A stretch of DNA of 64,000 nt from an uncultured Nostocoides sp. (GTDB lineage: Bacteria > Actinomycetota > Actinomycetes > Actinomycetales > Dermatophilaceae), in the NCBI GenBank assembly GCA_937873315.1, contig CALMQX010000034.1, forward strand, positions 124,001 to 188,000. The letters are read 5' to 3'. Under the pieces are notes generated by a model. That model saw only the letters and a list, made by a program, of their open reading frames with translations. It was not told the DNA's origin and ran no database searches. Both the position numbers and the translations under genes were made by a program. How positions within the stretch are numbered: the first letter of the stretch is position 1; each line of letters starts with the position of its first letter. Positions 1 to 8,726 of this stretch are shown here, piece by piece.

Positions 1-193
1 GATGGCCGCACTTGCCCGGGGCGTAGACACGCGGGCCAGAATCCGTGAGCTGGGTGGGGTGGTGGTGCGCCGAGGCGCCTGTGCGCACCCTGATGGATCC
101 GCGCGTCTGGTCAGCTCGCTGCTCGACCACCTCCCCGACGCCGTGGGCGATCACCTATCGCGGTCGTGCACGTGCACAGGAGGGGCTCGATGA
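1..193 (+). CDS. C-terminal end of a NuoF-like iron-sulfur flavoprotein (partial)
   Basis: Only the last 63 or so codons lie in the window; the frame is open to the first base, so the gene begins upstream and the in-frame ATG at base 2 is not its start. The tail contains a GACAHPDG stretch followed by a helix (SARLVSSLLDHL), as at the end of actinobacterial proteins carrying the NADH:quinone oxidoreductase subunit F iron-sulfur region. Its stop overlaps the start of a ferredoxin gene (ATGA), so the two are translationally coupled and probably work as an electron-transfer pair. The family call rests on this short tail and is moderately sure; the electron donor cannot be told. Confidence 0.55.
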   Translation, partial: MAALARGVDTRARIRELGGVVVRRGACAHPDGSARLVSSLLDHLPDAVGDHLSRSCTCTGGAR

Positions 194-399
194 CCAGCAC
201 GTCTGCGCACTTGCGGGTCGATTGGCCGCACTGCGATGCCCGGGGCCTCTGTGCCGAGGTGCTGCCCGAACTCATTCACGTCGATGAATGGGGATATCCG
301 GTGATCGTGGGCGGGGTGACACCGGAGCTACGCCAGAGCGCGAAGGAAGCTGTCCTGGTGTGCCCCAAGCGGGCCCTGCGGCTGCTGCGCGACGGCTAG
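190..399 (+). CDS. Small ferredoxin, probably [3Fe-4S] type
   Basis: This 69-residue protein has the compact layout of actinobacterial ferredoxins: Cys15 and Cys21 in CDARGLC, then Cys58 in the CPKRAL motif. The middle cysteine of a 4Fe-4S CxxCxxC motif is absent (Arg at residue 18), which fits a three-iron cluster like those of P450-associated ferredoxins. The ATG at 190 is preferred over the ATG at 166 because it gives the usual family length and overlaps the upstream stop. It would carry electrons in the cytoplasm to or from the upstream NuoF-like flavoprotein; no P450 is in view. Confidence 0.85.
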   Translation: MTSTSAHLRVDWPHCDARGLCAEVLPELIHVDEWGYPVIVGGVTPELRQSAKEAVLVCPKRALRLLRDG

Positions 400-467
400 T
401 CCGCCGCGCTTGCGCCCCACCCGCGCGTCAATCCTTCCCGCTTACGCCCCAACTCTTCTCCCAGACG

Positions 468-563
468 CCTCAACTTTCCCGCCGCATGCCGGAAACCCTT
501 GGTTGGGGCCGCTTGTAAGGGGCCCCAACCAAGGGTTTCCCTCCTCAGGCGGGAAAGTTGAGG
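468..563. repeat. Palindromic intergenic element, copy A
   Basis: A large two-part inverted repeat lies between the ferredoxin and SIMPL genes. Outer arms of 16 bp (468-483 and 548-563, starting CCTCAACTTTCCCGCC) match perfectly. Inside, arms of 20 bp (491-510 and 521-540) also match perfectly around the 10-base loop GCTTGTAAGG. Symmetric 7-base internal loops (484-490 and 541-547) separate the two stems. Related copies lie near 15070 and 55546. It may end transcription of the ferredoxin operon, but the internal-loop architecture and recurrence point to a dispersed REP-like or small mobile element. Confidence 0.8.
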
Positions 564-657
564 CAGGTGGGACTCGGAGAGGCCCCGCGCAGGCGGCTGG
601 CCCTGCCAGCCTGCTGGCCGGATGGAACCTCCCCGAGGTGTATGCCGTCAGACCCCT

Positions 658-1434
658 ATGACTACGACAACCGCAGTTCGCTCGTTGCTCATCGCCGCAC
701 TCGCGGCCATCGCCTTGCTCATCGGCTTCCTCTTGGCGTCCGGCGGCCTCGCCCGCGCCACCAACGCCTCGGCAGCAGTTGCTCCGGTCGATCAGGGAGC
801 CACCACACCACCGGGGATCACCGTCACCGGCACCTCCACGGCGACCGGAACGCCCGACACCCTGCGCCTCGACCTCGGGGTATCGGTGACCAAGGGCACC
901 GTCGCCGAAGCCATGACCGCCGCGAATTCGGCCATGACCTCGGTGCAGAAGGCATTGCGCGACAACGGCGTTGACGCCAAAGATCTGAAGTCCAATGCCC
1001 TCTCCGTGCAGCCGCAGTACGAGTACCCCACATCAGGGGTGCAACGACTCACGGGCTACACCGTGACGCAGGGCGTCCTCGCGACCATTCGGAAGGTGGA
1101 TGAGGCTGGCCGGGTCATCGACGCCGCCACCAAGGCAGGCGGCGATGCCACCGTCGTGAACAGCATCGGCCTGGACGTCGACGACCCGGAGGGTGTGCTG
1201 GCCTCGGCCCGAGGCGCTGCCATCGAGAACGCCAAGGCAAAGGCGATGGCGTATGCCGACGCGGCTGGCCGGTCGGTTGGTCAGGTGCTCGCCATCACCG
1301 AAACCTCGGCACCGGTGGCCACCAACCCAATGGCGTATGCCGCCCGCGACTCGGTCGCCGGCAGCGCCGTCCCGATCTCCGCAGGCTCACAGGAGTACGC
1401 GGTCTCGGTGACCGTCACCTTCGCGCTCGGCTAG
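658..1434 (+). CDS. SIMPL (DUF541) domain exported protein
   Basis: The 258-residue protein begins with a basic stretch and a long hydrophobic segment (about residues 9-30), a signal peptide or membrane anchor, followed by a SIMPL/DUF541 domain. Family-type features are the opening ITVTGTSTATGTPD, the NALSVQPQYEY stretch and the near-terminal SVTVTFALG strand. The family is periplasmic or cell-surface with no agreed biochemical role. The ATG at 658 is chosen because it directly precedes the signal peptide; an ATG at 622 would add 12 unlikely residues and neither has a strong ribosome site. It is followed by a strong terminator and stands alone. Confidence 0.8.
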   Translation: MTTTTAVRSLLIAALAAIALLIGFLLASGGLARATNASAAVAPVDQGATTPPGITVTGTSTATGTPDTLRLDLGVSVTKGTVAEAMTAANSAMTSVQKALRDNGVDAKDLKSNALSVQPQYEYPTSGVQRLTGYTVTQGVLATIRKVDEAGRVIDAATKAGGDATVVNSIGLDVDDPEGVLASARGAAIENAKAKAMAYADAAGRSVGQVLAITETSAPVATNPMAYAARDSVAGSAVPISAGSQEYAVSVTVTFALG

Positions 1435-1451
1435 GTCCTTTCCACGAACAT

Positions 1452-1487
1452 ACAGTTGGCCCCCGGCGAGCGCCGGGGGCCAACTGT
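1452..1487. terminator. Strong bidirectional hairpin terminator
   Basis: A perfect 17-bp stem (1452-1468 with 1471-1487, arm ACAGTTGGCCCCCGGCG) with a 2-base turn lies between the SIMPL gene and the oppositely transcribed tRNA-Thr. It can serve both. Confidence 0.85.
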
Positions 1488-1492
1488 GCAGA

Positions 1493-1565
1493 GCCGCTTG
1501 TCGGAATCGAACCGACGACCTATTCATTACGAGTGAATCGCTCTGGCCGACTGAGCTAAAGCGGC
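1493..1565 (-). tRNA. tRNA-Thr (CGT)
   Basis: The minus strand folds as a complete 73-base cloverleaf: acceptor GCCGCTT/AAGCGGC, D stem GCTC/GAGC, anticodon stem ATTCA/TGAAT with loop CTCGTAA (anticodon CGT), and T stem GTCGG/CCGAC around TTCGATT. No CCA is encoded. CGT reads ACG threonine codons. Confidence 0.96.
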
Positions 1566-1669
1566 ACGCACCACGAGGGTGCCGCACGAGTATACGAAAC
1601 CCACCGCGCAGGCGCGAACCGTCAGCACCCCCCGGTCGACTCCAGGCACTGGGATACCGTGGATACGCC

Positions 1670-2524
1670 ATGAGTGAGATCAGCCCCGACCCGGCAGCCG
1701 CCACCCCGCCCGATGACGCGGCCCGGGACCCCCGGGACCCCCAGGACACGCGGGACACGCAGGGCAGCCACAGCACGCCGGGCGTACCCACGCCCCGGCG
1801 GAGCAAGGTCGTTCCCGCGACGGTCGCGCTCACCGCTGCCGCAGCCGCCATCGCGCTAGCCGTGATCCCCGGGTCTTCCACCCCCGGCTCGACTCCCGGC
1901 GGCTCGCCCACCTCGACTTCGACCACCTCCACAGGCCAGGCCACCCCCGGCAGCCTGCCCAGCCCCAAGGCTGAACTCCTCGCGCTCGCCCGACGCGACC
2001 CCAAGGATCCGATGGCCATTGGACGCGCGGATGCGCCCGTGGTGATGGTCCAACTCTCCGATTTCGCCTGCGGCTACTGCCGTCAATATGCGCTGGAAAC
2101 CGAGCCTGCGCTGATCGAGAAGTACGTCAAGACCGGTGTGCTGCGGATCGAGTGGCACGACTTTCCCTATCTCTCGGACGGCTCACGCCGAGCAGCCATC
2201 GCCGGGCGGGCGGCCGCCGCGCAAGGGAAGTTCTGGGAGTTGCACCAGGCGATCTTCGCGGACACGACCTCGGGCGAGGAGCACCTCGAGCTCTTCAACC
2301 TCAGCGCGCTCGCCCAGGGGGTCGGCATCGAGCCCCAGCAGTTTGCCGCCGATATGGCGGACAAGGCGGCCTATGACGCGGTCAAGAAGGACTTCGAGGC
2401 GGCCCAGGCCTTGGGAGTGAGCGGCACCCCGAGCTTCGTCATCAACGGCCGCCCCTTCGTCGGCGCCCAGCCGCTCGCGAACTTCGCTGGCCTGATCGAG
2501 CTCGCGGCCGCCGAAGCCGGCTAG
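1670..2524 (+). CDS. Membrane-anchored DsbA-like thioredoxin-fold oxidoreductase
   Basis: This 284-residue protein has a cytoplasmic Pro/Asp-rich head (1-45), one membrane segment (about 48-66), a Ser/Thr/Pro linker to about residue 100, and a DsbA/thioredoxin_4 domain. The redox motif is CGYC (Cys134, Cys137), and a GTPSFVING stretch supplies the cis-proline loop. It would form or isomerise disulfides in exported proteins at the outer face of the membrane. A CcdA-type membrane protein starts 12 bases after its stop, so the two likely form an operon in which CcdA passes reductant to this domain. If so it may work as a reductase or isomerase rather than a pure oxidase (inference). Confidence 0.88.
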   Translation: MSEISPDPAAATPPDDAARDPRDPQDTRDTQGSHSTPGVPTPRRSKVVPATVALTAAAAAIALAVIPGSSTPGSTPGGSPTSTSTTSTGQATPGSLPSPKAELLALARRDPKDPMAIGRADAPVVMVQLSDFACGYCRQYALETEPALIEKYVKTGVLRIEWHDFPYLSDGSRRAAIAGRAAAAQGKFWELHQAIFADTTSGEEHLELFNLSALAQGVGIEPQQFAADMADKAAYDAVKKDFEAAQALGVSGTPSFVINGRPFVGAQPLANFAGLIELAAAEAG

Positions 2525-2536
2525 CCCACCAACGCC

Positions 2537-3334
2537 ATGACCGAGGTCGGCCTGGTCGCTGCCCTGGTGGCGGGAGTGCTTGCGTTGCTCTCCCCCTGCA
2601 GCGCCCTGCTGGTGCCCTCGTTCTTCGCGTATGCCGCTTGGTCGCCTCGGGCGCTCTTGGCGCGGACCGCTGTGTTTTGGCTGGGCTTGATCACCGTGCT
2701 CGTCCCTCTCGGCATGGGCGCGGCCGCGGCATCACGCTTGTTCTACGGTCACCGGGAGCTGCTGATCACCATCGTCGGATGGGCTCTGATCGGATTGGGG
2801 GCCTTACTCATCCTGGGCCGAGGCTTCGTACTCCCGGGCGCGAACGCCCTTGCCGGACAGGCCCAGTCGCGCTCTCGGGAGGGCGCCGGATGGATCGGCA
2901 CCTACCTTTTGGGTGCCAGTGGCGGCATTGCGGGATTCTGTTCCGGACCGATCCTCGGGGCGATTCTCACGGTGGCCGCGACCTCGGGCAGCGCGGCCTA
3001 TGGCGCCTTGTTGCTCGCCACCTACGCACTCGGGATGGCGATCCCACTCTTCGTGCTCGCCTTGGCCTGGGATCGGTTGCGCATGGGCGAACGACTCCGC
3101 CCACACCTCACGCTGACCTCGCTGATCGCCGGTGGCGCGCTGATCGTCGCTGGCGCGGTCTTCCTGGTCTTCGACGGCACGTCTGCGCTCGTCGGCGATA
3201 AGCCCCTGGTCAGCCAAGGCACCCAAGACGGGATCGTTGCTGCGCTCGCCGGCATCCCTGCGTGGGCTTGGCCGGCGGGGATCGCGGTGATCGCCGGCGC
3301 GCTGTGGTGGCAGCGCTCGCGGGTCAGCAGGTAA
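2537..3334 (+). CDS. CcdA-like thiol-disulfide transmembrane electron carrier
   Basis: A 265-residue polytopic protein with six or more hydrophobic segments and the two hallmark cysteines of the CcdA/DsbD transmembrane family: Cys21 in LSPCSALLVP and Cys135 in AGFCSGPILG, each next to prolines at equivalent sites of the two internal repeats. The family moves reducing equivalents from cytoplasmic thioredoxin across the membrane. Here the likely partner is the DsbA-like protein just upstream. No ResA or ResB cytochrome-c maturation genes are nearby, so a general thiol-redox role is favoured. The 3' end overlaps the convergent hydrolase gene by 11 bases. Confidence 0.88.
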   Translation: MTEVGLVAALVAGVLALLSPCSALLVPSFFAYAAWSPRALLARTAVFWLGLITVLVPLGMGAAAASRLFYGHRELLITIVGWALIGLGALLILGRGFVLPGANALAGQAQSRSREGAGWIGTYLLGASGGIAGFCSGPILGAILTVAATSGSAAYGALLLATYALGMAIPLFVLALAWDRLRMGERLRPHLTLTSLIAGGALIVAGAVFLVFDGTSALVGDKPLVSQGTQDGIVAALAGIPAWAWPAGIAVIAGALWWQRSRVSR

Positions 3335-4859
3335 GGCCCGCCGGCGGCACCGTCCCGTCGACGTAGTACGCGTCGATCGCGTTATCGACACACGAGTTGG
3401 ACCGGGTGTATGCCGTGTGCCCGTCACCGTCGAAGGTCACCAAGGTGCCGCTCTCGAGCTCCTTGGCCAAACTGACCGCCCATTCGTAGGGCGTGGCAGG
3501 GTCCCGGGTGGTGCCGATCACCACGATGGGGGCGGCTCCCTTGGCGGCGATCGGAGCGGGCGCCTGGGTCGGCCGATCGGGCCAGAAGGCACACGGAATC
3601 GAACTCCACATCAGGAAGGGTGCCCAGGTGGGCGATTGCGCGCTGGCCCGCTCCTGCTGAGCCAGATGCTCAGCAATGTCAGCGGAATCCGGCTTGTCCA
3701 GGCAGTTCACGGCATAGATCGCCTCCTGGATATTGCCGGTGTACTGCCCGCTGCCGTCGCGATCGGCATACCTCAACGCAAGACCAAAGAGACCGTCACC
3801 GTCCCCCTTGAGGACATCGGTGAGCGCGTCATTCAGGGTGGACCACATGCCCTGGTCGTACATCGCGGCCGCGATGCCATAACTCGCCCAGCCTTCGCTG
3901 AGGACCTTCACGCGCGGGTCGTTGACCACGGGGCGGGTGGTCCCTTCATCGAGGCCCCGCAGCAGCGACTGCAGACCAGTAACCACCTCGTCCACGCTCC
4001 TGCCCAGCGGGCAGGTACCCCCCTCGACGCAGTCCTGAGCCCAGGCACGAGTGGCGCGTTCGAAGCCGGCGGCCTGGCCAGCGTTGACCTGCTCAGTGGT
4101 CAGTTCCGGGGCAATCGCGCCATCGAGGACGAAGCGGCCCACCCGATCGGGGAACATCCCGGCATACACGGCACCGAGGTAGGTGCCATACGACTTGCCC
4201 AAGTAGGTCAAGGTGCGCTCACCCAATGCCGCCCGAAGAATGTCCATGTCCGCGGCGGCGTCGCGAGTCGACACATGCCGCAGGATCGGGCCAGCAGTCT
4301 TCTCGCAACTCTCCGCGAAGGCCTTGCTGGCCGCCACGAAGGCCTCCCGCTCGGCAGCGTCGTCCGGCGAGGGATCGCTTCCGAGCCAGGCGTCCAGCTC
4401 GGCATCGCTCAGGCAATCGATGGGCTCCGAGCGCGCCACGCCCCGCGGGTCGAAGCCGACAATGTCATAGCGCTGACGGACCGGAGCACCCACGATGAAG
4501 TCGGCCGCTGCGGCATAGTCCACACCCGAACCGCCGGGACCGCCGGGGTTAACTACCAGCGAACCGATCCGCTGACGCTGCGAGGTCGCCGGGACACGCA
4601 GCACCGCGATCGAGATTGATGCGTCGTCGGGGGCTGAGTAGTCCAGCGGAACGGTCAACTCGGCACATTGCCCGCCATCACACGCGCTCCAACTCAATTC
4701 CTGGGTGTAGAAACGCGACAAAGCCTGCGCACCGGAGGGCACCGGCAACTGCGTGGGGCTGGGCGGCGCACTGGATCCCCGCACCGAGTCGATCACCGAG
4801 CAGCCGACCGCGAGCACGGCCCCCACCACTGCCAACCCCGCCACCGCACGCGCTCTCAT
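3324..4859 (-). CDS. Exported alpha/beta hydrolase, tripeptidyl-aminopeptidase (TAP-like) family
   Basis: The 511-residue precursor starts with a signal peptide ending at a possible lipobox Cys20 (LAVGC). The hydrolase fold shows the oxyanion-hole run NPGGPGGSG (about 105-112), the nucleophile elbow GKSYG with Ser223, an acid residue in the TTRDPATP loop and a histidine in DGDGHTAY near the end. Paired cysteines and a C-terminal TAP-like region match the SlpD/SlpE/CaeA-type proteases and esterases of actinomycetes, which trim peptides or esters at the cell surface. The lipobox is imperfect (Ala at -3), so plain secretion is possible. It ends convergently with ccdA and starts just before holB ends. 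Confidence 0.85.
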   Translation of the reverse strand: MRARAVAGLAVVGAVLAVGCSVIDSVRGSSAPPSPTQLPVPSGAQALSRFYTQELSWSACDGGQCAELTVPLDYSAPDDASISIAVLRVPATSQRQRIGSLVVNPGGPGGSGVDYAAAADFIVGAPVRQRYDIVGFDPRGVARSEPIDCLSDAELDAWLGSDPSPDDAAEREAFVAASKAFAESCEKTAGPILRHVSTRDAAADMDILRAALGERTLTYLGKSYGTYLGAVYAGMFPDRVGRFVLDGAIAPELTTEQVNAGQAAGFERATRAWAQDCVEGGTCPLGRSVDEVVTGLQSLLRGLDEGTTRPVVNDPRVKVLSEGWASYGIAAAMYDQGMWSTLNDALTDVLKGDGDGLFGLALRYADRDGSGQYTGNIQEAIYAVNCLDKPDSADIAEHLAQQERASAQSPTWAPFLMWSSIPCAFWPDRPTQAPAPIAAKGAAPIVVIGTTRDPATPYEWAVSLAKELESGTLVTFDGDGHTAYTRSNSCVDNAIDAYYVDGTVPPAGLTC

Positions 4860-4864
4860 GGGAG

Positions 4865-6001
4865 TCAGCCTAGGCGCAGCTCCAGCATCATGGCCTCGAG
4901 CGCGAGTAGCGGTTGCACATTGGCGCCGATACGTTCGCGCGCGGTCCCAATCGCATCCATGGCCCGCAATAACCGCTCCGAGGAGAGGGCATCGGCGACC
5001 GAAGCCACCAGCGGCCGGGAGTCCTCATTGATCAGCGGCACCCCACCGGCTAGGCGCAAGGCCAAGGCGTCCCGATAAACCGACATCAAATCGGTCAGGG
5101 ACCGGTCGATGACATCTCGAGAATGCCGCTTGGCCCGGTCCTTCTGCTCCTTGTCCAAGGAGGCCAGCTGGGAACGGATCTGGGGCGGCTGGGTGCGAGC
5201 CGTGGGGTCCGCCCCGAGCAACTCCATGAGGCGTGTGCGCTCAGCCGCGTCGCGCTCGGCCGCTGCCGCAGCGGCCTCTTCGGTGGCGATGGTGGACAGA
5301 TCCGAGGCCGCCCCCAGCGCGTCGCCCACGGTCCGAATCCGAGACGCCAAGGTGATGGTGTCGTGTCGGCGGATCCGCGCGTGTTCATCGCGGGCCAGCC
5401 TGCGCGCCAGACCCACGTGGGACTGGGCCGCCCGAGCGGCATAGATCGCCATCGGCGCCTCGATGCCGTCGCGTCGTTGCAGCAACTCGGCGACCGCTTG
5501 GGCCGAGGGCGTCCGCAAACGCACCTGCCGGCAGCGGGAGCGAATGGTGATGATGACATCCTCGACCGAAGGTGCACACAGCATCCAAACGGTGCGGGGG
5601 GCCGGCTCCTCAAGAGCCTTGAGCAGGGCATCAGCGGCCCGCTCGGTCAAGCGATCCGCATCCTCCACCAGAATGACCCGCCAGGCACCCACGGACGGTC
5701 GATGCGCCGCGAGCGTGACCAGATCCCTGGCCTCCTCGACTTTGATCGAGAGACCTTCGGTGGCCACCACGTCCACGTCCGCATGCGAGCCATCCAGCGC
5801 AGTGCGGCACTCCCGACAGCTCCCACAGCCACCGTCCGGACACATCAACGCAGCCGCGAACGCGCGGGCAGCGACCGAACGGCCCGACCCGGGTGGGCCG
5901 GTGAAGAGCCAGGCGTGGGTCATGGTGGCCGGGTTCGTGACCGCCTGAGTCAGGGTGGCAACCGCGACCGGCTGACCCACCACATCCGCCCAGACGGTCA
6001 T
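4865..6001 (-). CDS. holB: DNA polymerase III subunit delta' (clamp-loader subunit)
   Basis: The 378-residue protein has the AAA+ clamp-loader layout. A P-loop-like GPPGSGRS (35-42) carries Arg where ATPases have Lys, as usual in catalytically silent delta' subunits. A zinc module follows with Cys54, Cys59, Cys62 and Cys65, then VEDADRLTERAADALLKALEEP and the RSRC segment. It helps load the beta clamp during replication. Its start overlaps the stop of tmk by four bases, the common tmk-holB arrangement. The C-terminal half is alanine-rich and helical, fitting the clamp-loader collar domain. Confidence 0.93.
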   Translation of the reverse strand: MTVWADVVGQPVAVATLTQAVTNPATMTHAWLFTGPPGSGRSVAARAFAAALMCPDGGCGSCRECRTALDGSHADVDVVATEGLSIKVEEARDLVTLAAHRPSVGAWRVILVEDADRLTERAADALLKALEEPAPRTVWMLCAPSVEDVIITIRSRCRQVRLRTPSAQAVAELLQRRDGIEAPMAIYAARAAQSHVGLARRLARDEHARIRRHDTITLASRIRTVGDALGAASDLSTIATEEAAAAAAERDAAERTRLMELLGADPTARTQPPQIRSQLASLDKEQKDRAKRHSRDVIDRSLTDLMSVYRDALALRLAGGVPLINEDSRPLVASVADALSSERLLRAMDAIGTARERIGANVQPLLALEAMMLELRLG

Positions 6002-6624
6002 CGGGCCAGCACCCCCATCTGGTCCAGCCGATCAAGGATGACGGCGTGAATCTGGTCGGGCGCGCTCAAGCCGTCGACGACGAGATAGCGCTCGGGGTGC
6101 GCCCGGGCCATCGCCAAGAAGTGCGCCCGGACGGACTCGTGATAGGTGTCTGCCTCGGACTCGAGCCGGTCATGAGTGTCACCGCGACGGAGACGGCCTT
6201 CGTGAGCGGAGATATCCACGATGACCGTGAGGTCAGGCACGAGGTGGCCCACCGCCCACATCTGCAGGTCATGCACCTCTTGGGCACCCAGGTCGCGCCC
6301 GGCGCCCTGATAGGCGACCGAGGAGTCGGTGTAGCGATCGGTGATCACTACCTCGCCTCGCACCAGGGCTGGTCGAATGAGTTGCTCGACATGGTGAGCC
6401 TTGTCGGCTGCGAAGAGCAGCGCCTCGGCCCGCGGGCTGACGTAATCGCCGTGGAGGACCACATCGCGAATGGTCACGCCGAGGTCGGTTCCGCCGGGCT
6501 GCCGAGTCACCAGAACCTGCCGGCCGGTTTGCTCGATCACCTCGGCCAGCATCCGGACCTGGGTGGACTTGCCGGCACCGTCACCGCCCTCGAAGGCGAT
6601 GAAGAGGCCTGGCGTTGCGGTCAC
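5998..6624 (-). CDS. tmk: Thymidylate kinase
   Basis: A 208-residue dTMP kinase (dTMP + ATP to dTDP + ADP) needed for dTTP supply. Visible motifs are the P-loop EGGDGAGKST near residue 13, the TRQPGGT dTMP-binding loop, TDRYTDSSVAYQG (DRY motif) and an RLRRGDTHDR lid-type segment. Length is normal. It overlaps holB by four bases (ATGA), so the two are co-translated. Confidence 0.96.
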   Translation of the reverse strand: MTATPGLFIAFEGGDGAGKSTQVRMLAEVIEQTGRQVLVTRQPGGTDLGVTIRDVVLHGDYVSPRAEALLFAADKAHHVEQLIRPALVRGEVVITDRYTDSSVAYQGAGRDLGAQEVHDLQMWAVGHLVPDLTVIVDISAHEGRLRRGDTHDRLESEADTYHESVRAHFLAMARAHPERYLVVDGLSAPDQIHAVILDRLDQMGVLAR

Positions 6625-6663
6625 AGCGGCAGCCTAGTGCGGGTCGCGGACAGCCGGCCCCAC

Positions 6664-7287
6664 TCAGAGCGATGGCAGGTGATCGCGGGCCCACAGGGCC
6701 GCGCTGGTGCGGTCCAGCACCCCAATCTCCCGGTACACCCGAGAGAGGTGGGCCTTAACCGTGCGCTCGGTGATGCCCAGCGCGCGGGCCACCTGCTTGT
6801 TGGCCATGCCTTGTGCCACCAGCCGCAGCACCTCGGTCTCCCGGGGACTGATGACCACCTCAGCGGTCATGGAGGGTCCACTGGGCAACAGTGCCCCAGC
6901 GACTCTGGGGTCGATCGGGACGTGGCCTGCCGCTGCGGATCGGACCGCGGCCAACAACTCGGCCGGCTCACAATCCTTGAGCAGGTAGCCGATGGCCCCC
7001 GCGGCCACCGCCTCTTGAACCCGCTCGCGATCCGCGAAACTCGTCAGCACGACCACCCTGCTGCCCTCGACGTGTGTCGTGAGGTATGCCGTCGCCTCGA
7101 CCCCGTCCATGCCCGGCATCGACAGGTCCATCAGGATGACATCGGGACGTTTCGCCTCCACGGCCGCAATCGCGGTCAGTCCGTTGTCGGCATCGGCGAC
7201 GACCTCAATCTCGGGGTCGGTGTTGAGGAGCGTGGTCAGTCCGCTGCGCACTACATGGTGGTCGTCGACGACCAGAACCCGGATCAT
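6664..7287 (-). CDS. NarL/LuxR-family response regulator
   Basis: The 207-residue protein has a receiver domain (1-120) with the acidic pocket at residues 8-9, the phosphorylation site Asp54 in ILMDLSMPG and Lys near 104 in YLLKD. A LuxR helix-turn-helix follows (about 140-205; ISPRETEVLRLVAQG, ITERTVKAHLSRVY). The ATG at 7287 is chosen over an ATG 14 codons upstream because GGAGGAG sits five bases before it and because it overlaps the stop of the kinase gene (ATGA). It is the cognate regulator of that kinase; its targets may include the two secreted-protein genes farther upstream. Confidence 0.93.
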   Translation of the reverse strand: MIRVLVVDDHHVVRSGLTTLLNTDPEIEVVADADNGLTAIAAVEAKRPDVILMDLSMPGMDGVEATAYLTTHVEGSRVVVLTSFADRERVQEAVAAGAIGYLLKDCEPAELLAAVRSAAAGHVPIDPRVAGALLPSGPSMTAEVVISPRETEVLRLVAQGMANKQVARALGITERTVKAHLSRVYREIGVLDRTSAALWARDHLPSL

Positions 7288-8726
7288 GGCTCCTCCGTAT
7301 CGAGTGTGGGAGTCAGTTCGAGATGCCATGCGGTGCCTTCGCCTGGAGCGCTCCAGAGCAGCAGGGTCGCACCGGCGGCGCGCGCGGTGTCTCGAAGCAG
7401 GCGTAGCCCGAAGTGGTCTGCCGCGGGGGCGGACAACACCGGTTCGGCATCAAAGCCGACCCCATCATCGACGACATCCAGCGACACTCCAGGGCCGCCG
7501 CGCCTCAAGGTCACCGTCACCGTTGCCGGTCCAGCATGCTCAGCGGCATTGCGCAGGCACTCCTGAGCGATCCGGAAGACGGCCCGCATCTGCTCATCGC
7601 TCAGCGCCAAGGTTTCCTCTGGATCGGTGTCCAGCACCACCCGCATCCCGGGCGCGCGCACGCCCTGAACGAGGTCGCCCAAGGCCGCCACGATCCCGGA
7701 CGTACTCAGGCTGGGCGGATAGATGTCGACCAGCAAGCTGCGCAGCGCCCTAATGGAGGAGCGCACCGAGGCCGAGGCTTCCTCCAGGTCGCGGGCGCGC
7801 CGCTGGTCGCCGCGGTTGGCCGCCTCAGCGGCCGCACCCGCCAAGGTGAACGAGGTCGCGGCCAGTTCTTGGACCGGACCGTCGTGCAGCGTCGCCGCGA
7901 TCCGTTGCCGCTCGTTGTCCGAGACATCCAATGCGCGCCGAAGGACGGCGTCCCGGGCATCTTGCTCCGCCCGCAGACTGCGCAGCAGCCGCCGCAGCAG
8001 CGGGCTCACGAGGACCACAAAGAGGATCAATGAACTGACGGTGACCCCCGCGAAGCCACGCCACAGTTGGCTCGTTCGCTCGCCGACTGGCACATAGGAG
8101 GCGTACATCTCGAACAGCAGCGGGCTGCCATCGGCAAGCCAGACCGGACGGTATACCTCCACCAGTTGATCGGCCTTCTCAAAGGTGTTTTCGGATTCTT
8201 CCAAGGCAGATATCTCGGCGCGGGTCGCGGGTTCGGTCAGGGCTCCCTGCTGGTCGCTCGAGAGCGCAAACTGCGCTCCGATGAGTTGCGGCTCATCGGC
8301 ATAGAGCACGACCCCCGTGGGACTCCACACCTTGACCCGAACGACCTCCGCCGAGAGCACGTGTGCGCGCACCACGCTGTCCAAGGCCGCGATGGCTGCC
8401 GCATCGCCGGTGAGCAGGCCGGGGGTGAGCGCGGGAGTGATCACCGTTTCGGCGAGGATGCCGGCGGTATTGGCGGCGTCGTTCACCGCCTCACGCTCGG
8501 CCAGTTGCCGCGCAGCCAGTGAGCCGAGCAGCCCCACCAGGGCGACCACAGCGAGGACACCGGCTCCGAGTCGAAGCATCAAGCGCCGAAGGTTCAGCGG
8601 CTCTGGCGCAGTGGGCCGCGCTTGCGCAGTGGCGACCTCCCACCACGCCGGAGTGGCCTCCGCAGGTGCAGGGTCTGCGGAGGCCACGGCCGGGGCGGCC
8701 GGTTGGCGGTCAGTGGTCGGAGCCAT
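7284..8726 (-). CDS. Sensor histidine kinase (HisKA_3, NarL type)
   Basis: The kinase is 480 residues if translation starts at the ATG at 8726, preceded by AGGTGG. A cytoplasmic proline/alanine-rich head is followed by a membrane segment (about 52-72), an outside sensor domain (about 73-220), a second membrane segment (222-247), a coiled coil, and the phospho-acceptor His281 in ATLHDGPVQEL. The ATPase domain shows ECLRNAAEHAG (N box) and VDDGVGFD (G1). A longer frame running to 9197 is open but reads arginine/proline/threonine junk antisense in character to the acidic secreted-protein gene, so I reject it. The start overlaps the end of that gene by 17 bases, implying translational coupling. 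Confidence 0.9.
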   Translation of the reverse strand: MAPTTDRQPAAPAVASADPAPAEATPAWWEVATAQARPTAPEPLNLRRLMLRLGAGVLAVVALVGLLGSLAARQLAEREAVNDAANTAGILAETVITPALTPGLLTGDAAAIAALDSVVRAHVLSAEVVRVKVWSPTGVVLYADEPQLIGAQFALSSDQQGALTEPATRAEISALEESENTFEKADQLVEVYRPVWLADGSPLLFEMYASYVPVGERTSQLWRGFAGVTVSSLILFVVLVSPLLRRLLRSLRAEQDARDAVLRRALDVSDNERQRIAATLHDGPVQELAATSFTLAGAAAEAANRGDQRRARDLEEASASVRSSIRALRSLLVDIYPPSLSTSGIVAALGDLVQGVRAPGMRVVLDTDPEETLALSDEQMRAVFRIAQECLRNAAEHAGPATVTVTLRRGGPGVSLDVVDDGVGFDAEPVLSAPAADHFGLRLLRDTARAAGATLLLWSAPGEGTAWHLELTPTLDTEEP